Shown one piece after another: positions 37,702-44,780 of a stretch of DNA of 64,000 nucleotides (the first letter of the stretch is position 1; every line of letters starts with the position of its first letter). Under the pieces are notes generated by a model. That model was not told where the DNA came from. It worked only from the letters and a program-made list of their open reading frames with translations, and searched no databases. The stretch spans positions 124,001 to 188,000 of the forward strand of contig NZ_KB899666.1 in assembly GCF_000378385.1 (NCBI RefSeq), given 5' to 3'. The DNA comes from Paenibacillus daejeonensis DSM 15491 (GTDB taxonomy: Bacteria; Bacillota; Bacilli; Paenibacillales; Paenibacillaceae). The translations under genes were made by a program, and so were the position numbers.

Positions 37702-38616
37702 ATGAAAATTTTATTTTTCGGCAGAGGTGTCATATCGACCCAATATGCTTGGGCTTTTGAACAGGCAGGGCATACCGTTGAGTTTTACGTTAGACAAGGG
37801 AGAAAAGAAACGTTTGGAAGCAGTATAGAGCTTGAAATGTGGGACGGACGAAGAGGAAAACAGCTCATACAAGAAAGCTGGAACGTCACACTGCATGAGG
37901 AGATCAGCCCTGATTATGATCTCATCTTTGTGAGTGTCAACACGGAACAGCTTCCAGAAGCCGCACGCTTCCTATCCAGGGTTGCTGGGACCACTCCGAT
38001 CCTCATATTCAATAACATTTGGCAAGATTTGAAATTATCGATCTCCCCATTGTCCATGAACCAAGTCGTTTTTGGGTTTCCAGCAGCAGGGGGCGGCATC
38101 GCGGACAATAAGCTTAGAGGCGGCTTTCTGAAAATGATATTTCTGGAAAAACCACGGGCAGGCACGGAACAGCTAAACAACAAGATCAAAGAGCTATTCG
38201 AACATGCCCATTTTAAAATTAGTTGGATCAAGGATATGGAAAGCTGGTTATGGAATCACTTTGCCATGAATGCAGCGATGGAGACCGAGGTGTTAAAACG
38301 GGGAAGCTTTCCAGCGCTCTTACATCATAGCGACTCATTCTCGAATGTGGGTAAGCATATGAGGGCCATTATGCCTGTACTTAAAGCAAGAGGCGCAAAG
38401 CTGGATGCGATTACGCTACTGGTGACCAAGATTCCACCAGTACTTCTCGGCCCACTTTTTAACAAGGTTGTTTTTGCAAAGGGCAGCTTACAGCGATTTT
38501 TCATGGAACACAACTATAGTAAAGCAGGCTTTGCGGTAGCTGAAGTAGTGAGAGAGGCAAAAAAGCTAGGCATCCCTCTGCCGCGCCTTAGTGGGGCAGT
38601 TGAAAACATTTTGTGA
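37702..38616 (+). CDS. Ketopantoate reductase (ApbA/PanE)-family protein
   Basis: Protein of 304 residues. An N-terminal Rossmann fold (MKILFFGRGVISTQYAWAF; the nucleotide loop reads GRGVIS where the family has GxGxxG, so the third glycine is replaced) and a helical C-terminal domain of the PanE kind. The start at 37702 follows GGGGAGG; 37669 has no ribosome site. A TetR gene is divergent, so it is probably an inducible NAD(P)H oxidoreductase of detoxification rather than the pantothenate pathway enzyme; no other pan genes are near. Confidence 0.75.
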   Translation: MKILFFGRGVISTQYAWAFEQAGHTVEFYVRQGRKETFGSSIELEMWDGRRGKQLIQESWNVTLHEEISPDYDLIFVSVNTEQLPEAARFLSRVAGTTPILIFNNIWQDLKLSISPLSMNQVVFGFPAAGGGIADNKLRGGFLKMIFLEKPRAGTEQLNNKIKELFEHAHFKISWIKDMESWLWNHFAMNAAMETEVLKRGSFPALLHHSDSFSNVGKHMRAIMPVLKARGAKLDAITLLVTKIPPVLLGPLFNKVVFAKGSLQRFFMEHNYSKAGFAVAEVVREAKKLGIPLPRLSGAVENIL

Positions 38617-38652
38617 GAGAATCCTATGACTCTCCTGCTTCTTCTAATGAAT

Positions 38653-39120
38653 TCAAGGTCGAACACATGTGGCATCGAGCTGCAGCCTCGGCGCCGGCCC
38701 CCCTTGTGTGTTGGCGATGCCGCTAACGACGAAACCGACGGATTTATAGAACGCTACCGCATGCGGGCCAGCGGTCACCTCAACACGCATACCGCGCCGT
38801 TCAACGTCTTTGATAAGGGAGCGCGCGATGCCTTTGCGCATCCAGTCAGGATCAGTGAACAGATCCTCGAGCTCTAGGAAGTCGTCGACAGGGCGAGCCG
38901 ACGCAAAGCCAATGACACGCCCGTCCACGACGGCGACACGCGCGAATGGCAACATCGCGTCATCCCACACCAGCCACTCAGGATGGTCGGCGAAGAATGC
39001 TTGGGCGCCCTCGGTCGCCAGTGACGCACGGCGAAAGACGTCGCGCAGCGTATCGACGTCTTCGACGACTGCGCTTCTAATGACAAGGGTAGACGAAAAT
39101 AAAGGTTTTTTCTCATTCAC
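38653..39120 (-). CDS. GNAT-family N-acetyltransferase
   Basis: Protein of 155 residues with the acetyl-CoA motif (DPDWMRKGIARSLIKDVE, an R/Q-x-x-G-x-A type loop) and the C-terminal VAFYKSVGF. It starts at GTG, 8 bases after AAGGAG. It is the last gene of the leftward operon with a two-component system and an ABC-2 exporter. Substrate unknown; this context often goes with antibiotic resistance. Confidence 0.85.
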   Translation of the reverse strand: MNEKKPLFSSTLVIRSAVVEDVDTLRDVFRRASLATEGAQAFFADHPEWLVWDDAMLPFARVAVVDGRVIGFASARPVDDFLELEDLFTDPDWMRKGIARSLIKDVERRGMRVEVTAGPHAVAFYKSVGFVVSGIANTQGGPAPRLQLDATCVRP

Positions 39121-39141
39121 GGTCGAATCTCCTTATTTTGC

Positions 39142-39840
39142 TCACACAATAAACCGGTACCCCGAGCCCCACACCGTTCCAATGTATTGGGGCTTCGAAG
39201 GATTATCTTCGATTTTCTCTCGTATTTTGGCGATATGGACCGTTACGGTTGATGCATCACCCAGGGCATCCATCCCCCACACCCGCTCGAATAGCGTTTC
39301 TTTGTCAAATACGCGATTCGCGTGCTGCAGCAGGAACGTCAGCAAATCAAATTCTTTCTGCGCGAGCGCGACCTCTTTGCCACTCACGATGACGCGTCTG
39401 GAATCCTTGTGAACCTCCAGACCTCGAACGACCAGTTTACTGCTCTCCCATTCCTTGCCGAACCGCTCCTTCATGCGCTCGTACTTATTCAGGTGGGCGT
39501 TGACCCGGGCCACGAGCTCGCCAGAGCTGAACGGCTTCGTGATGTAATCGTCCGCACCGAGGCCAAAACCATTCACCTTATATATTTCTTCCGCGCGAGC
39601 CGAGACCAGCAGCACCGGCATGTCGCTCTTCTCGCGAATGGTCTTCAGCACATCGAACCCGCCCATTCCCGGCAGCATGATGTCGAGCAGCACTAGGTCA
39701 TGGGCGTCTGATTCTTCAAGCGCAGTCAGCCCCTCCGGGCCACTCTCTGCGATGGTTACGGCATAGCCGCTCAGCTCCAGATAGTCCTTCAGTAAATTCG
39801 CGATACTCGGATCGTCTTCCACAATCAGTATCCGTTTCAT
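39142..39840 (-). CDS. OmpR/PhoB-family response regulator
   Basis: Protein of 232 residues: receiver domain (VEDD, D53 in LLDIMLPG, K in TKPF) and winged helix (about 130-230). Overlaps its kinase gene by 4 bases. In this family of operons the regulator commonly controls its own ABC exporter. GTTAATAA direct repeats with an 11-base period at the head of the operon are a candidate site. Confidence 0.92.
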   Translation of the reverse strand: MKRILIVEDDPSIANLLKDYLELSGYAVTIAESGPEGLTALEESDAHDLVLLDIMLPGMGGFDVLKTIREKSDMPVLLVSARAEEIYKVNGFGLGADDYITKPFSSGELVARVNAHLNKYERMKERFGKEWESSKLVVRGLEVHKDSRRVIVSGKEVALAQKEFDLLTFLLQHANRVFDKETLFERVWGMDALGDASTVTVHIAKIREKIEDNPSKPQYIGTVWGSGYRFIV

Positions 39841-41291
39841 GGCGCTCCCCTGCCTTGTCCATCCATTCTAAGTGAAATCATCATCCGGGTACCCTGGCCG
39901 ACCTTGCTAAGCGCCCATATCTTTCCTTCATGGCCCTCAACGATCTGCTTGGCAATGGCGAGACCGAGCCCACTGCCGTCCGTTCGGTTCCTCGCCGGAT
40001 CAACACGGTAAAAGCGTTCAAAAATACGCGGCAAATCCGCCTCGGGAATGCCCTGCCCATTATCCCGAATTTCTATGACTGCGGTGGCCGGTGTCTGACG
40101 CAGGATAATGACAACCTCACCCTCGCCCTTCTGAATATAGTTCCTTGCGTTGTCCAGAATGTTCTGAACCACTCGCTTCATGCGCTCCCGGTCAATTCGA
40201 ACCGACACACTGCCGTTAAGCTCGTTATGTAGCCTCAGCCGTTTCCCAGCTTGGCTATACTCATATTGATAATCCAGGATGCAGTCCTGGAAATAACTAA
40301 CTAGATCCGTCCGCTCCATATGATAGGACAACTGGTTCAGGTCGAGCTTGGAGTAAAGCAGTAAATCGTCAATCATGGCATTCACGAGCACCGTCTTCGC
40401 CCGCGCCGTCTCCAAGTACTGCTGCAGCTTCTCCGGCGTCTGGGCCACGCCATCCAGAATCCCCTCGATGTACCCCTTAATGGATGTCATCGGCGTCTTC
40501 AAATCATGCGAGATACTGGACACCAGGAAGCTCCGGTTCTCATCGTATTTCTCCTGCAGCTCAATGGATTCCTTCAGCTTGATTCGCATCAACTCCAGTG
40601 TTCGGCTAAGCTCCAGCACCTCTCCCTCGCCTTCCTCGGCAATGCCCCGCGAGAGATCGCCCTCCCGTATCCGAGCCGCCGCCTCTCGTAACCGGGAGAC
40701 CGGAGCCGTGATCGTTCGCGAGAACCAATAGGAGACACCCAAATTAAATAGGAGGAACGTAAGAACGAACACACCGACGGTCACAAGACCGAAGATAAGA
40801 TAGACATTCGTATGTACGGGTATCGGGGCAAGCAGGAGTAGCACACCTCTCTCGCCCGGCGCAATCTCATAATCGGTTCTGGCGAACGCATAGGGCGTGC
40901 CGCCAAGCTCCAGCGTATCCAGACCTGCAGCCTGATCCGTGAGAAGCAAGCTCCGCTCAATGTCAACGGAACTCATCGGCGATGCGGAATAGACTACGTT
41001 GCGATTTCTCACAATCACGGCGTTCCCCCCGAGCGTCCTCACACGATCCGAGAGCTCCTGCTGGTATTGATCCTCAAGCAGCTCCTCGAAGGTCATGGAT
41101 GCCGCCATCCTCGTCAACTCACCGAACCCGGACTGAACGTCCAGGACGCGCTGCACCTCGTTCAAATTCGTATCCGTCCCGACCACCTTGGGGTAAAACC
41201 CCAAGAAGATGATGGCTGCCAATAAGGTAAACACGAACGCCCCCAGCATCGCCAGAGCATTCATCATAAAGAGTCGTTTTGTTACTTGCAT
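39837..41291 (-). CDS. HAMP-domain sensor histidine kinase
   Basis: Protein of 484 residues: helix 1 (about 10-32), extracytoplasmic sensor (about 33-165), helix 2 (about 168-192), HAMP, HisKA with SISHDLKTPM (H262) and HATPase (NILDNARNYI, DNGQGIP, GSGLGLAI). Encoded between the ABC-2 permease and its regulator. Confidence 0.92.
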   Translation of the reverse strand: MQVTKRLFMMNALAMLGAFVFTLLAAIIFLGFYPKVVGTDTNLNEVQRVLDVQSGFGELTRMAASMTFEELLEDQYQQELSDRVRTLGGNAVIVRNRNVVYSASPMSSVDIERSLLLTDQAAGLDTLELGGTPYAFARTDYEIAPGERGVLLLLAPIPVHTNVYLIFGLVTVGVFVLTFLLFNLGVSYWFSRTITAPVSRLREAAARIREGDLSRGIAEEGEGEVLELSRTLELMRIKLKESIELQEKYDENRSFLVSSISHDLKTPMTSIKGYIEGILDGVAQTPEKLQQYLETARAKTVLVNAMIDDLLLYSKLDLNQLSYHMERTDLVSYFQDCILDYQYEYSQAGKRLRLHNELNGSVSVRIDRERMKRVVQNILDNARNYIQKGEGEVVIILRQTPATAVIEIRDNGQGIPEADLPRIFERFYRVDPARNRTDGSGLGLAIAKQIVEGHEGKIWALSKVGQGTRMMISLRMDGQGRGAP

Positions 41292-41335
41292 GGGAATAAC
41301 CTTCCTATATAAGGTTGTGCATTATATGAAGTTCA

Positions 41336-42088
41336 CTATATGTCTTTGCGGTCAAACAGCATATATCCTGCGGTAAATAACATGACGCCCAAGCCGCCCA
41401 TAATCAAGCCTTGCCGTACAATCTTAAATCCGCTCAGTTTCTCCGCTATCCACAGCGTATGCCAGTCAAACATGGAAGTCACCAGAAAGCTGGATGAGGC
41501 AGGAACGAGGATGCCCAGGAACGTGAAGGCTACAAACAGCAGCACGGACAAGAAAAAAACGCTGAGTCCGCCCCTCACCAGATTAGCCAGTAGCACAACG
41601 AGTAAAATGAAGACAAACACCGGCACGAAGGTCACCGCGTAGGACAAGAACACTCTTGCAACGCCAAGCCAGCCGCTCGACGTCGGATTGAAGATCAGCC
41701 CGGCGGTAAGCGACAGCACCATAACGAACGCTAGATTCACGGCAATAAACGACGCAATTGCGCTTACCTTTGCACTGAACACCCCAAACCGGGACACCGG
41801 TCGTGTCAGCGTGAGCTTCATCGTATTCGATGAATATTCACCGTTGAACATATCAATTGCGACGAAGGCCGCGAACAGCGGAAGTAGCGTATAGGAAAAG
41901 GCCGACAACACAACGAGTGGAAACTCCGTCCCGCCCACAAGGCGCAAGCCGAAGCCATGCTTGACCGCCGACACGGCGACTTGTCCGATAACGACTGCCA
42001 GAATCGCGAGAATCGCCGCCGCGTTCATTTTCTTGCGTTTCACCAGCTTGAAGAGTTCGTTCTGAAATGCCGCCTTAAACCCGACCAT
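41336..42088 (-). CDS. ABC-2 type exporter permease
   Basis: Protein of 250 residues with six predicted membrane helices. The N-terminus FQNELFKLVKRKK and the layout match ABC-2 permeases of antibiotic or lantibiotic resistance exporters. It overlaps the ATPase gene by 14 bases, so the two are coupled. Confidence 0.87.
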   Translation of the reverse strand: MVGFKAAFQNELFKLVKRKKMNAAAILAILAVVIGQVAVSAVKHGFGLRLVGGTEFPLVVLSAFSYTLLPLFAAFVAIDMFNGEYSSNTMKLTLTRPVSRFGVFSAKVSAIASFIAVNLAFVMVLSLTAGLIFNPTSSGWLGVARVFLSYAVTFVPVFVFILLVVLLANLVRGGLSVFFLSVLLFVAFTFLGILVPASSSFLVTSMFDWHTLWIAEKLSGFKIVRQGLIMGGLGVMLFTAGYMLFDRKDI

Positions 42089-42800
42089 GTCGTTCCACCT
42101 CGCTCACGAAATAGTGTTCCAGCGAGGCATAGTCGCTAAGAATATTCTGCGTGTAGCCCTCGTTCACCAACCGCCCTCCGTAGACCACGCCGATCCGGTT
42201 GCACGTGAGCTCGACATCATGGATCAGATGGCTCGAGATGAAGAATGTCGTGCCTTCCATTTCGGCAAGCTGCTTGATCAGCCGCCGCAGGTCCAGCATC
42301 CCCTCGACATCCAGCCCGTTCAGCGGCTCATCCAGAATCAACACGCGAGGTCTCGACAGAATGGCCGCCGCCAAGCCGAGTCGCTGCTTCATGCCCAGAG
42401 AGAATTTCCTGACCTTTTCATGTTTATAGTTTAGCATGCCTGTGATCTCCAGGCACTCATCGATTCGTCGCCGGTCCACGAGAGGATAGTACCGAGCGAA
42501 CAGCTTCAGATTATCGTTCGCCGTCAGATACGGATACGACTCCGCACTCTCGATCATACAGCCAACCTGCTTCATCGCTTGCACATAATCCTGCTGCACG
42601 CTCGCGCCGAAGATTCTCACCTCGCCGCTGTCCGGCTTCACGAGCCCAGCCATCATCTTCATCGCGGTCGTCTTGCCGGAGCCGTTCGGCCCCAGGAAGC
42701 CAAATATCTCTCCCTCATGAATCGTCAGGTTCAGATCTTTCATACCCCGGCCGTTTGAATACAGCTTCGTAAGACCTAGGATCTCTATGGCTTTCGTCAT
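42075..42800 (-). CDS. ABC exporter ATPase
   Basis: Protein of 241 residues with Walker A (GPNGSGKTT), signature FSLGMKQRLG, Walker B (VLILDEPLNGLD) and a switch histidine (FFISSH). The real start is at 42800 (MTKAIEIL); an upstream in-frame ATG at 42959 would translate the intergenic stem-loops and overlap the preceding gene. Ribosome site GGGGGG is 10 bases away. Partner of the ABC-2 permease. Confidence 0.92.
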   Translation of the reverse strand: MTKAIEILGLTKLYSNGRGMKDLNLTIHEGEIFGFLGPNGSGKTTAMKMMAGLVKPDSGEVRIFGASVQQDYVQAMKQVGCMIESAESYPYLTANDNLKLFARYYPLVDRRRIDECLEITGMLNYKHEKVRKFSLGMKQRLGLAAAILSRPRVLILDEPLNGLDVEGMLDLRRLIKQLAEMEGTTFFISSHLIHDVELTCNRIGVVYGGRLVNEGYTQNILSDYASLEHYFVSEVERHGRV

Positions 42801-42833
42801 TTTGTCGTTATCCCCCCCAGAAACGTTGACAGG

Positions 42834-42901
42834 GCAGCTCCTGCGGGCACATGGTGCCAGCAGGAGCTGCCTGGTACGTTGGCATTTACTTTGAATGCCA
42901 A
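42834..42901 (-). other. Two intercistronic stem-loops
   Basis: Between the secreted-protein gene and the ABC ATPase gene are two hairpins in the leftward transcript. The first (42879-42901) has 8-bp arms TTGGCATT/AATGCCAA right after the stop codon. The second (about 42834-42872) has 12-bp arms GGCAGCTCCTGC/GCAGGAGCTGCC, extended by an AACGT/ACGTT match outside. Neither ends in a T-run, so processing, mRNA stability or differential expression is more likely than full termination. Confidence 0.6.
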
Positions 42902-42909
42902 GCTTCTTT

Positions 42910-44172
42910 TTATTCTTCAAATACGCGTCTGAAATCTCCATTGTCATAAGGCCGATCATTGAACTGATACGAATGATCGTTCATGATCTGAATGTTCAAC
43001 TGGAGATACACTCCCCCTGGGCTTGACAACTGCAGCTGTGCTTGCTCCTCTTCACCTTTCGAATTGGTATAGGTGAAGAAGTTCATTGAATTTGACGAAG
43101 TGAGCGTATGCTCGAACGTAAAGTTGTATTCCTCGCCATACTCATCCAGGTATTCAGGCTGCACCTTCTCGAAGTAGCTGCCGGAGATATCATTACCGTC
43201 GATACTGGAGATAATGAGAGTTCTCTCTCCAATTTTCACCAGAGCGCCATTCTCTTCTTTAACAATATCGTTGCGATACGTTCCCTCATGCATGGAGCTG
43301 AAGCCCGAGCCGCCGATCGACTCCACCGTGACATTCGTCAAGTCCGGTGCGGTCACGGAGGTTGTTCCGACGTCAACCAAGCTAAAGATCGCGCTCACCG
43401 TGAAATCGTTCAAATTTCCTGCTTCATCCTTGCCAGACAAGATGAGTTCACCTGTAAAGTGGCTAATCAAGCCGGCTTCGTCTTCCACAGCCATACCCGT
43501 CACCCGCTTCACGAACACATCGCTCGCCAGCTTGGGTATATCATAATCACGGACGATACGGCCTTGGTCCACAAGCATCTGCTTTACCCCAAAGGAGGCA
43601 ACCGCGTTAATCAAAGCCGGCACCTGCACCTCAGACAAGCTGCCCGAATAGGTAACGCCTCCACCTGCCACCTCGTCGACTTGCACCTGGTCCTTCAGAT
43701 TACCGATTACGGCATCGATGATCCGTTCCACTTCTGCTGCGCCCTCTTGTTCAAATGGATTAAAAACTCGATCATGCGAGTTCCACTCCTGATTGTACTC
43801 CGTCACATAATATTTCTCATCATAGCTGCTCTTCCAGATCATGCGTTCCTTATCCCTGTAGTTGTACCCCGTCGACACCTCGCCGTTGCCCAATAAGGTC
43901 GTGTTCGTTTCCTCCGTCGCTTGGTTCGCTGCGTCGAACTTGATCACACTGTTCAACTCATGCAGCACGCTTGTGTTGCTCTTTATCGTGTACCTCGCCT
44001 CAATGGTGTAGTTGCCCAATTCGCTCACCAGCTGCGCGGCTGTATGCTTCGACGCTGCTTTCAGGCGATCGTAGCCCGTACCCACGGCCAGATCCGCCAA
44101 TGCCGTCGAGACAAAGACACAAGCGCCCAGAGCGAATGCGGCAATCGAGATGCCCTTTTTACTGAGTTTCAT
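42910..44172 (-). CDS. Secreted protein of unknown function heading an ABC exporter operon
   Basis: Protein of 420 residues with a signal peptide (about 1-26, ending ALA/DLA). No known domain is recognised. It contains long beta-rich segments (ARYTIKSNTSVLHELNSV, TGYNYRDKERMIWKSS, GGGVTYSGSLSEVQVPALI) that resemble lipoprotein-type sensor or stress proteins of Bacillota, and a short C-terminus FRRVFEE. GAAAGGAGAGG precedes the ATG. As first gene of the operon (then ATPase, permease, kinase, regulator, acetyltransferase) it may bind the compound exported or sensed. Confidence 0.7.
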   Translation of the reverse strand: MKLSKKGISIAAFALGACVFVSTALADLAVGTGYDRLKAASKHTAAQLVSELGNYTIEARYTIKSNTSVLHELNSVIKFDAANQATEETNTTLLGNGEVSTGYNYRDKERMIWKSSYDEKYYVTEYNQEWNSHDRVFNPFEQEGAAEVERIIDAVIGNLKDQVQVDEVAGGGVTYSGSLSEVQVPALINAVASFGVKQMLVDQGRIVRDYDIPKLASDVFVKRVTGMAVEDEAGLISHFTGELILSGKDEAGNLNDFTVSAIFSLVDVGTTSVTAPDLTNVTVESIGGSGFSSMHEGTYRNDIVKEENGALVKIGERTLIISSIDGNDISGSYFEKVQPEYLDEYGEEYNFTFEHTLTSSNSMNFFTYTNSKGEEEQAQLQLSSPGGVYLQLNIQIMNDHSYQFNDRPYDNGDFRRVFEE

Positions 44173-44221
44173 CGTTTCGTTTCCTCTCCTTTCCTATGTA
44201 AGGAAGCTTCCTCTACTGTTC

Positions 44222-44276
44222 ATTATAGACGATGGCTATTGATTCCTTCTAAATGGATTATTAACACTTTATTAAC
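44222..44276 (-). promoter_or_regulatory. Promoter and direct-repeat operator of the exporter operon
   Basis: On the minus strand, TATAAT at 44222-44227 is the -10 box, 50 bases before the start codon; the -35 region is poor. Upstream, GTTAATAA occurs twice with an 11-base period (44269-44276 and 44258-44265), the pattern bound by OmpR/PhoB-type regulators at activated promoters. Confidence 0.5.
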
Positions 44277-44298
44277 TCCTTTTGGATACAAAAGAAAA

Positions 44299-44312
44299 CA
44301 CCCCTAAGGGTG
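44299..44312 (-). terminator. Small hairpin terminator, leftward
   Basis: CACCC-CTAA-GGGTG followed, in the leftward direction, by TTTTCTTTTG. It would stop leftward read-through from the 44.7-46 kb genes before the exporter operon promoter. In the rightward direction it has a T7 run after a 9-base gap. Confidence 0.5.
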
Positions 44313-44448
44313 CTCTCATTTGTTTTTTTAATATTTTTATTGGATTTGTATAGTTGTGGAAAGCCCCCTTAATTGAATAAAGAGTTGGGTATTTCACCAT
44401 CAGTACTTATGTTGAACAAAAAGGTTCTATGCCAAAAATGTCATATTT

Positions 44449-44457
44449 TGATATAAT
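44449..44457 (+). promoter_or_regulatory. Extended -10 promoter of the holin-like toxin
   Basis: TGATATAAT is an extended -10 (TG-N-TATAAT). The predicted start site is at about 44464, precisely where the 5' arm of the inverted repeat begins. No clear -35 box, as is usual with an extended -10. Confidence 0.55.
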
Positions 44458-44509
44458 ACTAGAGTGCAACAGACTTGGGTGGGAAAGTATCGCCTCCAGA
44501 ACGGCGGTG

Positions 44510-44596
44510 ATGCGTATGCAATTTTCGTTGACAGAAGTGATTATGCTCGGTATGTTCTTCCTGGCGTTACTCACTTATCTGAATAAACGAAAATAA
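44510..44596 (+). CDS. Small holin-like toxin (type I toxin-antitoxin candidate)
   Basis: Peptide of 28 residues: a hydrophobic segment (LTEVIMLGMFFLALLTYL) followed by the basic tail NKRK. Size, single membrane helix, LLTYL and the K/R end match the short holin-like toxin family of Bacillota (TxpA/BsrG-like type I toxins). The ribosome site (GGCGG at 44503-44507) can pair with CGCC at 44491-44494, which would hide it. The stop codon is at the base of the shared terminator. A GTG one codon upstream could also start it. A convergent RNA (next entries) is the expected antitoxin. Toxicity is inferred from the family. Confidence 0.7.
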   Translation: MRMQFSLTEVIMLGMFFLALLTYLNKRK

Positions 44597-44631
44597 TCCG
44601 CCCAGGTTAGCGCCAAGGTGCGGATTATTTT
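44590..44631. terminator. Bidirectional terminator shared by toxin and convergent RNA
   Basis: Perfect 12-bp arms AAAATAATCCGC and GCGGATTATTTT around an 18-base interior, with A and T runs at both ends. It overlaps the toxin stop codon and can stop transcription from both sides, as in known type I systems with 3'-overlapping RNAs. Confidence 0.85.
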
Positions 44632-44705
44632 CTCTGAGTCATTTGGAGGTTTCCCACCCAAAATGTTGTGCAGGGAGTCGGATGGCAGTCCGGCTCCTTC
44701 TTTGT
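44590..44705 (-). ncRNA. Candidate antitoxin RNA convergent with the toxin mRNA
   Basis: On the minus strand TATGAT (44712-44717) with TTGCAG 17 bases upstream (44735-44740) forms a plausible promoter. The transcript, about 115 bases, would have a 5' hairpin (GGAGCCGGA/TCCGACTCC region), the mirrored arm, and end at the shared terminator, overlapping the toxin mRNA for about 42 bases. It includes a five-codon frame (MTQRK) that looks like a toxin gene start and end without the membrane segment. Confidence 0.4.
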
Positions 44706-44780
44706 ATCCTAATCATAACATGACCATTTCATTCCTGCAATTTGCTTTTTCTTTGCTGCTGTTCAACACTACACCAATGC

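Larger units (their letters stand above)
44465..44672. repeat. Inverted arms flanking the small toxin gene
   Basis: The sequence at 44465-44498 (core TTGGGTGGGAAA, ending CCTCCA) recurs in inverted orientation at 44645-44672 (TGGAGG, then TTTCCCACCCAA, then TGTTGTGC), apart from a 6-base gap. Read from outside, each arm lies at the start of a transcript converging on a shared terminator. The two units therefore look like an inverted duplication. Confidence 0.65.

Noticed and set aside
42801-42959. Upstream start at 42959 for the ABC ATPase
   Set aside because: It overlaps the end of the secreted-protein gene and would translate both stem-loops; the ATPase homology begins at 42800.
44465-44672. 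The mirrored arms taken as direct repeats of a Fst/RNAII-type antitoxin
   Set aside because: They are inverted, so the two convergent RNAs would carry like, not complementary, sequence there; pairing between the RNAs would be limited to the shared terminator region.
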